The notes beneath the pieces were generated by a model. The model was given only the letters and a program-made list of their open reading frames with translations. It was not told the DNA's origin and did not search any database. From CAYRLZ01 sp964425275 (GTDB lineage: Bacteria; Hydrothermota; Tepidihabitantia; Tepidihabitantales; JBDRVQ01): a DNA stretch of 20,681 nt. The stretch lies in contig CAYRLZ010000046.1 in the NCBI GenBank assembly GCA_964425275.1, positions 1 to 20,681 of the forward strand, read 5' to 3'. Positions 8,729 through 15,118 of the stretch are shown here, piece by piece. The position numbers were made by a program, and so were the translations under genes. Positions within the stretch are counted from its first letter, which is position 1. The number at the start of each line of letters is the position of its first letter.

Positions 8729-9486
8729 TGTTTAGGATGCCCAAAATAGAAAAATAGTATTAGGCCTAAGGTAATTAACCCTATGGATAATATTTGATTG
8801 GCTAAGAAGTTGGCCGAATTTTCATAATAACGGACAAAATCAACCAGAAAACGGAAAGAGGCATATAAGATAAGGGTAAGGGCAAAAAGCAAACCCGGTT
8901 TCAATCTTTTCCTCTCCAAAAGTAAAACAAAGAAAAAAAGAAAAAGACCGAATAACGATGAATATAATTGCGTGGGGTGAATCCTTTCGGTAAAGACAAA
9001 GCCGGCAGGCGAATGAGAAGGGAATTTCATTCCCCAAGGAAGTGAGGTCGGTTTGCCAAAACAACAGCCATTCAAAAAACACCCGATGCGGGTAAGGAAT
9101 TCACCAAAAACGAGTGCCGGGATTGCGGCATCCAGCATCTTTCGCAAAGGCAGTTTATTCCGCTTCACATAATAAATACCCAACAAGAGACCACCGATAA
9201 GACCACCAAAGAACATAAGGCCACCAAGACCACCGCGCCAGAAGGCAAAGATACCCACTAAGTCGTTCTTAAATTCATCCCAGTGGAGAAAGACATACAA
9301 TAATCGGGAACCGACAACGGCACCAAGAAGGACATATAAGGCAAGATTTGTAACGAACATCTCCGAGACGTCAAACCTTTTTGCCCGCTGGGCCGTCAAT
9401 TTAATCCCGACAACAAAAGAGATAAAGAGCAATAGGCCATAGGAGTAAATATTAAAAGGACCTATTCTCAGAATTCTCGGGAGCAT
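8725..9486 (-). CDS. lgt: Prolipoprotein diacylglyceryl transferase
   Basis: Inner-membrane enzyme that adds diacylglycerol from phosphatidylglycerol to the lipobox cysteine of prolipoproteins, the first step of lipoprotein maturation. The 253-residue protein has about seven hydrophobic segments, an N-terminal IGPFNIYSYGLLL typical of Lgt, VGSRLLYVFLHW, the Lgt signature TRIGCFLNGCCFGKPT, and IHPTQLYSS. The start is supported by family homology and by a promoter ending 6 nt upstream; the mRNA is predicted to begin at or near the ATG. Functionally it feeds the same pathway as the lol genes in the plus-strand operon. Confidence 0.95.
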   Translation of the reverse strand: MLPRILRIGPFNIYSYGLLLFISFVVGIKLTAQRAKRFDVSEMFVTNLALYVLLGAVVGSRLLYVFLHWDEFKNDLVGIFAFWRGGLGGLMFFGGLIGGLLLGIYYVKRNKLPLRKMLDAAIPALVFGEFLTRIGCFLNGCCFGKPTSLPWGMKFPSHSPAGFVFTERIHPTQLYSSLFGLFLFFFVLLLERKRLKPGLLFALTLILYASFRFLVDFVRYYENSANFLANQILSIGLITLGLILFFYFGHPKQ

Positions 9487-9492
9487 CCCTTT

Positions 9493-9521
9493 ATTCTATC
9501 CTCTAATCCTTAAATTGTCAA
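9493..9521 (-). promoter_or_regulatory. Promoter of lgt-comF, leaderless geometry
   Basis: On the minus strand, TTGACA (9521-9516), a 17-bp spacer and TAGAAT (9498-9493), followed by only 6 nt before the lgt ATG at 9486. With a start site about 7 nt after the -10 box, transcription begins at the A of ATG. Confidence 0.75.
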
Positions 9522-9541
9522 ACTTTATAAGGAAAAGTTTG
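9519..9541. promoter_or_regulatory. 8-bp inverted repeat overlapping the lgt -35 box
   Basis: CAAACTTT and AAAGTTTG separated by 7 nt. It lies between the end of the C25 peptidase gene and the lgt promoter and covers part of the -35 hexamer. It could be an operator or an AT-rich hairpin closing the upstream transcript; nothing here decides which. Confidence 0.35.
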
Positions 9542-9588
9542 TTGAATAGACGAATAACCACTCGACTATCCCAGGTTAAATATTTATC

Positions 9589-12500
9589 TTATCGGACGAT
9601 AATCTTTATCACCGCGCTTCTTTCCGCAGCTTTTAATTTTAAGAAATAGACCCCTTTAACTAATTTCCGTCCGTTGCCTTGATTCCGGGCTACTTTTATC
9701 CGTCTTCCGGTTGCATCGTAAATTGCCACTTCAAGATTTTCCCTATTTTGGCTAATGAAGTCAATTAAGGATTTAGCGGTAGTAATTGTCGGGACTGTCT
9801 CTTTTGGCTTTATCTTTGTAATATTTTCGGCCATTCCAACCATCTGTTCCCACCAGGATTGGGCGCTATCGCTATTTTTCTTTGCCGAATCAATGTTTAT
9901 TCCACCAACTACGGCAAAGGCCACCCGCTGTCGCCAACCGACCGGCAAGTCAAATGGACCAGTTGATAGGCAGATCGACCAGTTGGTTGAGGTATTTCCC
10001 TGTGGAACTCGGATAAACCCTCTGAGAAAACTGTCCTTCACCGCCTCGGACATCTGATTGGCCGGGGTGACATATTTTGAATGCTCAATTGCCGAGATGT
10101 TCGCCACAACTGGTGGATAGAGGAGCCGTAGTCCAACCGTAGGATTTTGGGAGGTGGCGGAACGAAGGGCGTAGATGAATCTCCTCAGGGTATCACTGGC
10201 AATGATATTTGCTGTCGTGTTGTAGACATCAAAGTCAAAAAATAGCCCGGCATAAAGGTTATTTATTGGCTGGGAGCCCCGATTACTGAAATCAAAGCAG
10301 AGGATTACCCAACCATTATTACCAATCTGAGATGTGGCGATACTCCATTGTTGAACGGTTAACCCTTTTGCCTGCGGGTGATAACCATCATCATAAGTTG
10401 CCTCATATTCCTCAGCGCCCAATCGGGGCGGTCTTAAATAATCAAGGGTATCCAGGATTTGGAAGTCTTTATTTATGGTTGAGGAGGGATGCCCATAAAA
10501 TCGGTCAACGATATAACCCGAATCGGTCCCAACAACTAAACCGCCGTAACATAAAGCGCCATAACCAGCATCCTTTGGGTATTTTAAACCCGAACCTTCA
10601 TTAAAAGGTGCAATTGAACCAAAGCCACCAAAGGAGGTGACAGTAAAGACGATATTTCCGGTATCATGGTCTAACCATACTCTCTTTGCCTCCCGTGGTT
10701 CGCCGACTGTCAGTTTGAAGAAAGGCTGCCAGTTTCCTTCTGAACTCTGGCAATGGACATAAAATTCCACTTCACTGGCCGGCGGTGTCTGGGGTGAGAC
10801 TAAGAGACGGTAGAAATCGCCCCGTGCCGTATCACCGGAGTTGACATTCCCATAATTAGCCGTGGAATCAATTAGGGTAATGAAAGAACTTAGCGGTCGT
10901 AAGGTTCCCCAAAGATTTGTGGCATTGACATCTCCCCGATTCTTTAAGGTAACAAAGAGATTCACCGTTTCACCCGGGTCAAGCCGTTGATTATTATTGC
11001 CGCCGGCATCATCAATATAAGAAGAGAAGAAGGTAATACAAGGTCTTTGTCCACCAGAGGTGATATTTACCGTTCCTTCGTAGGGGAGGTGGTTCTTTGC
11101 CGTTACCGTAATTACCAGTTCACCGGTTACCTGGGGATTTAGGAATAGGTCAACCCAACCAAGGGAATTGGTCTTGCCAACGGAATAGATACCCGCGCCC
11201 ATTAAACAGACTAGGGCAGAAGATAAGGGATTTCCCCCGGAGGTGGTGACGACCCGAATTACCTGAGGACCGGTGCCAATAGATGAGGGATGGGAGACAT
11301 CAATATTTTGGGGGCTTTTGTCATACATCGGTAATTCTGGGTCGCCGAATAGGTTATGCTCATAGACGCACCACCGCCAAACATCCTGACCCAAAGCCAG
11401 ATGTCTGGTTCTATCCTTGGAGGCACAATTGCCAACCCCGACCTGATATATCCCTTCCTGGAGACACTTGTAAAACTCCAAATCTAACATCTCAGATGGA
11501 CCCAAAGAAGGGGGATAGCCAAAGCCATAGCGGGAGTTTAACATTGCGGCCACGCATCCGCCGGCTGGATAGTTTACCAAACTCTCGGCAATACATTCCT
11601 TGCCATCAAAAGAGCCACAATCACAGTTTATCCCTTTTATGATATCATATTTTATCCCATTAGTAAGACCGGGAATCTGTGACATAGTCAATACACTTAG
11701 AGAAGAGGGACTGCCGTGGTGGGCGACATGGCAGTGTTCATAACCCCGATTTAAGGAATCCCTTGTCTGATTGGTGCTGGGATTCTCTAACTTCGCAATC
11801 TTCCAACCGCTCGGAAAGAGTCCAGCAATAATATTATTTATCACCCGCCCATGATAAGGTGAGAAGAGCATCCCAGAAGGGAGCAAGAGGGAAGGTAAAT
11901 AGGTTATATCCGGGTGTTTTTCAAAGATGGTATCCTTTTTGATAAAGATTGAGATATGGGTTTGGTTATCAACCGGTGCCCGACCAATATACAAATCGTG
12001 GAAGAGGTCAACCGAATCCGTCATCTCACCGAATAGGTTATTGCGATTGCTGTCCCAACTCCATTCCAAATCGGCATAATACATATCCGTTGGTATATTG
12101 CCAATGTTCCCCTCAGCGATAATTCTTGCCTTTCGGTCGGGAATAATAATATCATCACCCCCTAAGAGAACCCATTTAATCCCTTTATTCTGCCACCAAT
12201 CCCGGATGAAATTCCGAATCTTTTCCTGATTATCCCTTCCTGGATAGTTGGCGTATATTGAATCAGTAGTGACAACCTCGGTCTTATAACCCTTCTTTGT
12301 CTTCCAGTCTTTAAGTGGTGCCCAATAGGGACGGAGAGCAGCAGATGTTATAATGCAGTAATCAACCTCTTCCTCTAAATCCTTGGTTTGTGGTCGCCAT
12401 AGCGAAAGTCTCTCTGGATTCTCAATTAATAACTTAACCTCTTCCTCAAAGGTTTCCCTCTGTTTTCTGGTTAGGGATAAGGGGATGAACCTTCCCTCCT

Positions 12501-13008
12501 CATAATTTATCTTTACCTTCATCTCCTTTATCAAAAAGAGTTTCCTTTCTGTTGGGATATATTGGAGGGGATAAACCTTGAGACCAGCAATACGATAACC
12601 AGCCAAGAGACCACTCTTCACATAATCTAAGACCCTCTCCGGATAAGGAGCAGAAGAATTATAGACAACTGGGTCAGGGGGGATAAAGGGAGTGGCGGGA
12701 AAGGATAGAGGTGTTGGCTTCTGACCGGGATAGAGCAAATAATTCCCCTCAATTGCCTCAACCTTTTTTGAAATGATTTCCACATCTTTTATTTCGGCAT
12801 CCGGTGGTAAAAGAAAGGAATAGACCGCGATTGGCAGAATTGGTTTACCCGGTTCGGCAATATCGGAAAAGTAAGAAGGAGAACTGATTACTTGATACCC
12901 ATCTTTCTCTTCAAAGAGAAAATTCTCCGGCAAGAAAGTAAAGGTATGGGTGATTGAGCCGGAGAAGATAGAAATGGGTAAAAATAAAAATAGCAAAATA
13001 TACTTCAT
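9589..13008 (-). CDS. Secreted gingipain-type (C25) cysteine peptidase with C-terminal sorting domain
   Basis: A 1139-residue exported protease. In order: signal peptide (MKYILLFLFLPISIFSG, about 1-17); a C25 propeptide region (about 20-230, including PILPIAVYSFLLPPDAEI); the caspase-like C25 catalytic domain (about 235-600); Ig-like beta modules, one with RLDPGETVNLFVTLKNRG near the middle; a long beta-rich region; and a C-terminal domain (about the last 60 residues) with VAIYDATGRRI and KGVYFLKL, as in Por/type IX sorting signals. The likely catalytic dyad is H431 in HHGS and C462 in NCDCGSFD, by comparison with the H-G-S and C-x-x-x-x-F patterns of gingipain R. The open frame extends 61 codons upstream, but the ATG at 13008 is preceded by a perfect AAGGAGG (13019-13013) and starts the signal peptide. 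No other secretion genes are in the window. Confidence 0.88.
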   Translation of the reverse strand: MKYILLFLFLPISIFSGSITHTFTFLPENFLFEEKDGYQVISSPSYFSDIAEPGKPILPIAVYSFLLPPDAEIKDVEIISKKVEAIEGNYLLYPGQKPTPLSFPATPFIPPDPVVYNSSAPYPERVLDYVKSGLLAGYRIAGLKVYPLQYIPTERKLFLIKEMKVKINYEEGRFIPLSLTRKQRETFEEEVKLLIENPERLSLWRPQTKDLEEEVDYCIITSAALRPYWAPLKDWKTKKGYKTEVVTTDSIYANYPGRDNQEKIRNFIRDWWQNKGIKWVLLGGDDIIIPDRKARIIAEGNIGNIPTDMYYADLEWSWDSNRNNLFGEMTDSVDLFHDLYIGRAPVDNQTHISIFIKKDTIFEKHPDITYLPSLLLPSGMLFSPYHGRVINNIIAGLFPSGWKIAKLENPSTNQTRDSLNRGYEHCHVAHHGSPSSLSVLTMSQIPGLTNGIKYDIIKGINCDCGSFDGKECIAESLVNYPAGGCVAAMLNSRYGFGYPPSLGPSEMLDLEFYKCLQEGIYQVGVGNCASKDRTRHLALGQDVWRWCVYEHNLFGDPELPMYDKSPQNIDVSHPSSIGTGPQVIRVVTTSGGNPLSSALVCLMGAGIYSVGKTNSLGWVDLFLNPQVTGELVITVTAKNHLPYEGTVNITSGGQRPCITFFSSYIDDAGGNNNQRLDPGETVNLFVTLKNRGDVNATNLWGTLRPLSSFITLIDSTANYGNVNSGDTARGDFYRLLVSPQTPPASEVEFYVHCQSSEGNWQPFFKLTVGEPREAKRVWLDHDTGNIVFTVTSFGGFGSIAPFNEGSGLKYPKDAGYGALCYGGLVVGTDSGYIVDRFYGHPSSTINKDFQILDTLDYLRPPRLGAEEYEATYDDGYHPQAKGLTVQQWSIATSQIGNNGWVILCFDFSNRGSQPINNLYAGLFFDFDVYNTTANIIASDTLRRFIYALRSATSQNPTVGLRLLYPPVVANISAIEHSKYVTPANQMSEAVKDSFLRGFIRVPQGNTSTNWSICLSTGPFDLPVGWRQRVAFAVVGGINIDSAKKNSDSAQSWWEQMVGMAENITKIKPKETVPTITTAKSLIDFISQNRENLEVAIYDATGRRIKVARNQGNGRKLVKGVYFLKLKAAERSAVIKIIVR

Positions 13009-13012
13009 CACC

Positions 13013-13019
13013 CCTCCTT
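13013..13019 (-). promoter_or_regulatory. Perfect Shine-Dalgarno fixing the start of the C25 peptidase
   Basis: AAGGAGG on the minus strand, 4 nt before the ATG at 13008. It rules out the longer upstream reading and contrasts with the leaderless genes elsewhere in the window. Confidence 0.85.
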
Positions 13020-13048
13020 TTTTATATGCTTTATTAGATACATCTATT

Positions 13049-13077
13049 ATCTTACTACTGATTTCTGAAATTGTCAA
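13049..13077 (-). promoter_or_regulatory. Promoter of the C25 peptidase
   Basis: TTGACA (13077-13072), a 17-bp spacer and TAAGAT (13054-13049) on the minus strand. The -10 matches only 4 of 6, but the same TAAGAT is found in the pyrE promoter. The predicted leader is about 34 nt and includes the Shine-Dalgarno. Confidence 0.55.
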
Positions 13078-13156
13078 GGTGGTTGTGGTGCTCGGGGCTA
13101 TCGTTTTAGGAACGGAAAACAGAATGCGCAATACTAAAAAAGAGACCTTCGGAAAG

Positions 13157-13528
13157 TCAAAATAGGTGATTACTAGATGCATCAACCCCAAATGGCTTAT
13201 TATATCTCTCTGGATAGAGGAAGCCTTTGGGAATTAGGCTCTCGGCTAGGCTCGGAGTATCACCCCCAATATGACCCTCAATATCGCCTTCTATATCGCC
13301 CTCAATATCACCTTCTATATCGCTCTCTATATCACTCTCTATATCGCCCAGAATATCGCCCTTTATATCACTCTCTATATCACCTTCTGTATCATTCCCA
13401 ATATCACTCTCTATATCGCCTTCTATATCATCCCTAATATCACCCCGAATATCACTATCTATATCACTCGGAGTATAGCTCGGAGTATCACCCCCTATAT
13501 CACCACCTGTATCGTCCACCCCATCCAC
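13157..13528 (-). CDS. Possible acidic tetrapeptide-repeat protein (DIEG/DIES), unknown function
   Basis: A 123-residue frame opening with GTG at 13528, after an AAGGGGGGG stretch (13543-13535) that could act as a G-rich ribosome site. The core reads D-I-E-G or D-I-E-S about twenty times; the last 30 residues are not repetitive. No family recognised. The argument for coding is the variation among units: Ile swaps ATA/ATT, Glu GAA/GAG, Gly GGC/GGT and Ser AGC/AGT, all silent in this frame, while the same changes alter amino acids in the other frames I checked. The argument against is that simple 12-bp repeats without stops give long frames by default, and a second 12-bp array in the window shows no such bias. 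Confidence 0.35.
   Translation of the reverse strand: MDGVDDTGGDIGGDTPSYTPSDIDSDIRGDIRDDIEGDIESDIGNDTEGDIESDIKGDILGDIESDIESDIEGDIEGDIEGDIEGHIGGDTPSLAESLIPKGFLYPERYNKPFGVDASSNHLF
13258..13521. repeat. 12-bp tandem array, 22 units in perfect register
   Basis: Twenty-two 12-bp units, consensus TATCRCYYTCTA on the plus strand, follow one another without any insertion or deletion. TAT at the unit start is invariant until the last unit; the changes fall on a few columns. Edge units (13462-13485, TATCACTCGGAG-like, and the last two) are more diverged than the centre, as is common when arrays turn over by slippage. It lies in the 866-bp gap between the C25 gene and pyrE. Confidence 0.93.
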
Positions 13529-13718
13529 TGCCCACCCCCCCTTATGTAGTATGCTTTAAGAAAGGTGAAGTGTTTCACAGAAAGTGAGAAAAATATGACC
13601 CCACAGACCACCCGGTTAGATTCTTCTGGAAAGTTTATGAGGAGTTAGATTTAGAAAGGTATTTAGGATAGAAGCGGAATTTTAGTGGTAGAGGGTTTTA
13701 GAAACCGGGAGGGTTTTT

Positions 13719-13822
13719 GTTTTTCCCTCTTAGGTCTGGATGATTTAGAGGAAAAGAGTGAGGACTTTCTTTCTAGGAACGATCTCCACGACGCGAAACG
13801 GTACGTAGCATAACACCACACA
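13719..13822 (+). repeat. Diverged ~100-bp intergenic repeat, copy 1
   Basis: Shares a perfect 17-mer (TCTGGATGATTTAGAGG, 13735-13751) and a TTCTTTCTAGG block with the inverse complement of 20504-20587, with similar sequence on both sides. This copy carries about 21 extra bases (around 13790-13811). Reading the minus strand gives IVPRKKVLTLFL then a stop, against IVPRKKVIAKYL then a stop in copy 2; the plus strand gives LDDLEEKSEDFLSR against LDDLEVFSDDLLSR. Which strand, if either, was coding is unresolved. Just upstream, 13588-13668 holds a short open frame (DPTDHPVRFFWKVYEELDLERYLG region) that ends at a stop and continues in another frame, so the area may be a decayed gene. The rest of 13530-13830 shows nothing else. 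Confidence 0.6.
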
Positions 13823-13829
13823 AAGACTA

Positions 13830-13857
13830 TTGACGAAAGTAAAATGTAAGATAAGAT
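13830..13857 (+). promoter_or_regulatory. Promoter of pyrE
   Basis: TTGACG (13830-13835), a 16-bp spacer and TAAGAT (13852-13857). The predicted start near 13864 leaves a leader of about 11 nt. The longer TTG-initiated reading at 13830 would start inside the -35 box, which argues against it. Confidence 0.55.
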
Positions 13858-13874
13858 TAGTAAGGAATATCTAT

Positions 13875-14450
13875 ATGGAAGAAAGCAATATTAAAGAGAT
13901 TGAAGATATCCTCTTAAAATATGAGGTCTTACAAAAAGGGCACTTCCTCTTAACATCCGGTCTTCATTCCGAATTTTACTTTGAGAAGTCTAAGATCCTT
14001 CAATACCCACCGTTGGTCGAGAAATTCTCATCACGGATCAAAGAGCGATTCTTTTCCGAAGGGATTGAACTAGTCGTTGGACCGACAACCGGTGGTGTGG
14101 TCATTGCCTATGAAGTTGCCCGACAACTTTCCGCCCGCTTTTCTTATGCCGAAAGAGAAGGAGAGGGAAGAAAAATCAGAAAAGGATTTAAGATAAATAA
14201 GGGAGAAAGGGTTTTAGTCGTTGATGATGTCCTGACGACCGGCGGCTCAATCTTTGAGACCCTTAATGCCTTAAAGGATTACGATGTTAATCTTATTGGA
14301 ATTGGGGTCTTTATTGACCGAAGCAAAGGGGTAAACTTTCCCGTGCCTCTCTTCTCCTGCTATCGTAAGGAAATCATTAACTACGAGCCAAAAGCCTGTC
14401 CCCTCTGCCAATCTGGAATCAAACTTCTAACACCAGGAAAAGGGAGATGA
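13875..14450 (+). CDS. pyrE: Orotate phosphoribosyltransferase
   Basis: Transfers phosphoribose from PRPP to orotate to make OMP, the fifth step of pyrimidine synthesis. The 191-residue protein has GHFLLTSGLHSEFYFEKSKI near the N-terminus, VVGPTTGGVVIAYEVARQL, and the PRPP motif VLVVDDVLTTGGS (D117, D118). The C-terminal CPLC (C175, C178) is found in OPRTases of several thermophiles. The start at 13875 is preferred over the upstream TTG: TAAGGA lies 8 nt before it and the family N-terminus begins here. It overlaps the following hydrolase by 4 nt. Confidence 0.92.
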   Translation: MEESNIKEIEDILLKYEVLQKGHFLLTSGLHSEFYFEKSKILQYPPLVEKFSSRIKERFFSEGIELVVGPTTGGVVIAYEVARQLSARFSYAEREGEGRKIRKGFKINKGERVLVVDDVLTTGGSIFETLNALKDYDVNLIGIGVFIDRSKGVNFPVPLFSCYRKEIINYEPKACPLCQSGIKLLTPGKGR

Positions 14451-15079
14451 ATGATAAAAAGTTATTAGAAGCAATTGCCCCTTTTAATCAACATAAAATG
14501 AAACTCATTCCAGAAAAGTCCTGCCTCTTAATCATTGATATGCAGAACGACTTCTTAAACCCTGGCTCTGCGGTCTATATCCCCGAAGGAGAAGCCATCA
14601 TCCCAAACATCAAAAAACTCCTTTTTGCCTTCCGTAAAAGGAAACTTCCGGTAATCTATACCGGCCATTGTCATAAAGACCCAAGGATTGATGGCGGGAT
14701 GACCGCGGAGTGGTGGCCGGAATTAAAAGAGGGTAAGGTCTTAAAGGCAAATACCAAAGGGGTGGAGATTTATCCCGCGATAAAGCCCAAGAAGGAATTG
14801 GTGATTTATAAGAACCGCTATTCCGCCTTTTACCATACCAACTTGGAAATCTATCTTCGGGGATTAAGAGTAACAGATTTGGTTATTACCGGGGTTATGA
14901 CCAATATCTGTTGTGAGTCAACCGCCCGGGATGCCTTTTTTCGTGATTTTCGTGTCTTCTTCTTACTGGATGCGACCGCCAGTCCATATCCGGAACTTCA
15001 TCTCGCTACTTTAAGGAATTTAGCCTATGCCTTCGCCTATGTAACGACAACCGAAGAGATTTGCCAACAGATAAAATAG
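14447..15079 (+). CDS. Isochorismatase-family cysteine hydrolase
   Basis: A 210-residue hydrolase of the isochorismatase/nicotinamidase/RutB superfamily. The catalytic triad is visible: D31 in IIDMQNDF, K122 in YKNRYSAF and C155 in TNICCESTARDAF. The RYSAFYHTNLEIYLR segment and the absence of a nicotinamidase-type metal site (DxHxxxH) favour an isochorismatase-like or ureidoacrylate-hydrolase-like amidase over nicotinamidase. It starts within the pyrE stop (ATGA), so it is coupled to pyrE; a role in pyrimidine salvage or breakdown is possible but unproven. Confidence 0.85.
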   Translation: MNDKKLLEAIAPFNQHKMKLIPEKSCLLIIDMQNDFLNPGSAVYIPEGEAIIPNIKKLLFAFRKRKLPVIYTGHCHKDPRIDGGMTAEWWPELKEGKVLKANTKGVEIYPAIKPKKELVIYKNRYSAFYHTNLEIYLRGLRVTDLVITGVMTNICCESTARDAFFRDFRVFFLLDATASPYPELHLATLRNLAYAFAYVTTTEEICQQIK

Positions 15080-15082
15080 ATG

Positions 15083-15110
15083 TTGACTAGGATTATTCTT
15101 CTCTTATAAT
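15083..15110 (+). promoter_or_regulatory. Promoter of the ior operon, leaderless geometry
   Basis: TTGACT (15083-15088), a 16-bp spacer and a perfect TATAAT (15105-15110). Only 8 nt separate the -10 box from the iorA ATG at 15119 and there is no Shine-Dalgarno, so the transcript should begin within a base or two of the start codon. Confidence 0.8.
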
Positions 15111-15118
15111 ACCCTCTA

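Noticed and set aside
13009..13191. N-terminal extension of the C25 peptidase
   Set aside because: It would bury the signal peptide, contains the promoter and ignores a perfect Shine-Dalgarno before the ATG at 13008.
13258..13521. CRISPR array
   Set aside because: The period is only 12 bp with no repeat-spacer structure and no cas genes nearby.
13177..13549. Long plus-strand frames over the right array (YITLYIA-like and YHSLYRL-like)
   Set aside because: A stop-free 12-bp unit keeps several frames open; unit-to-unit changes are non-synonymous in both plus-strand frames.
13588..13668. Transposase remnant (DPTDHPVRFF... resembles the N-terminus of IS1182/IS5-type transposases)
   Set aside because: The resemblance is a few residues; there is no catalytic motif and no terminal inverted repeat.
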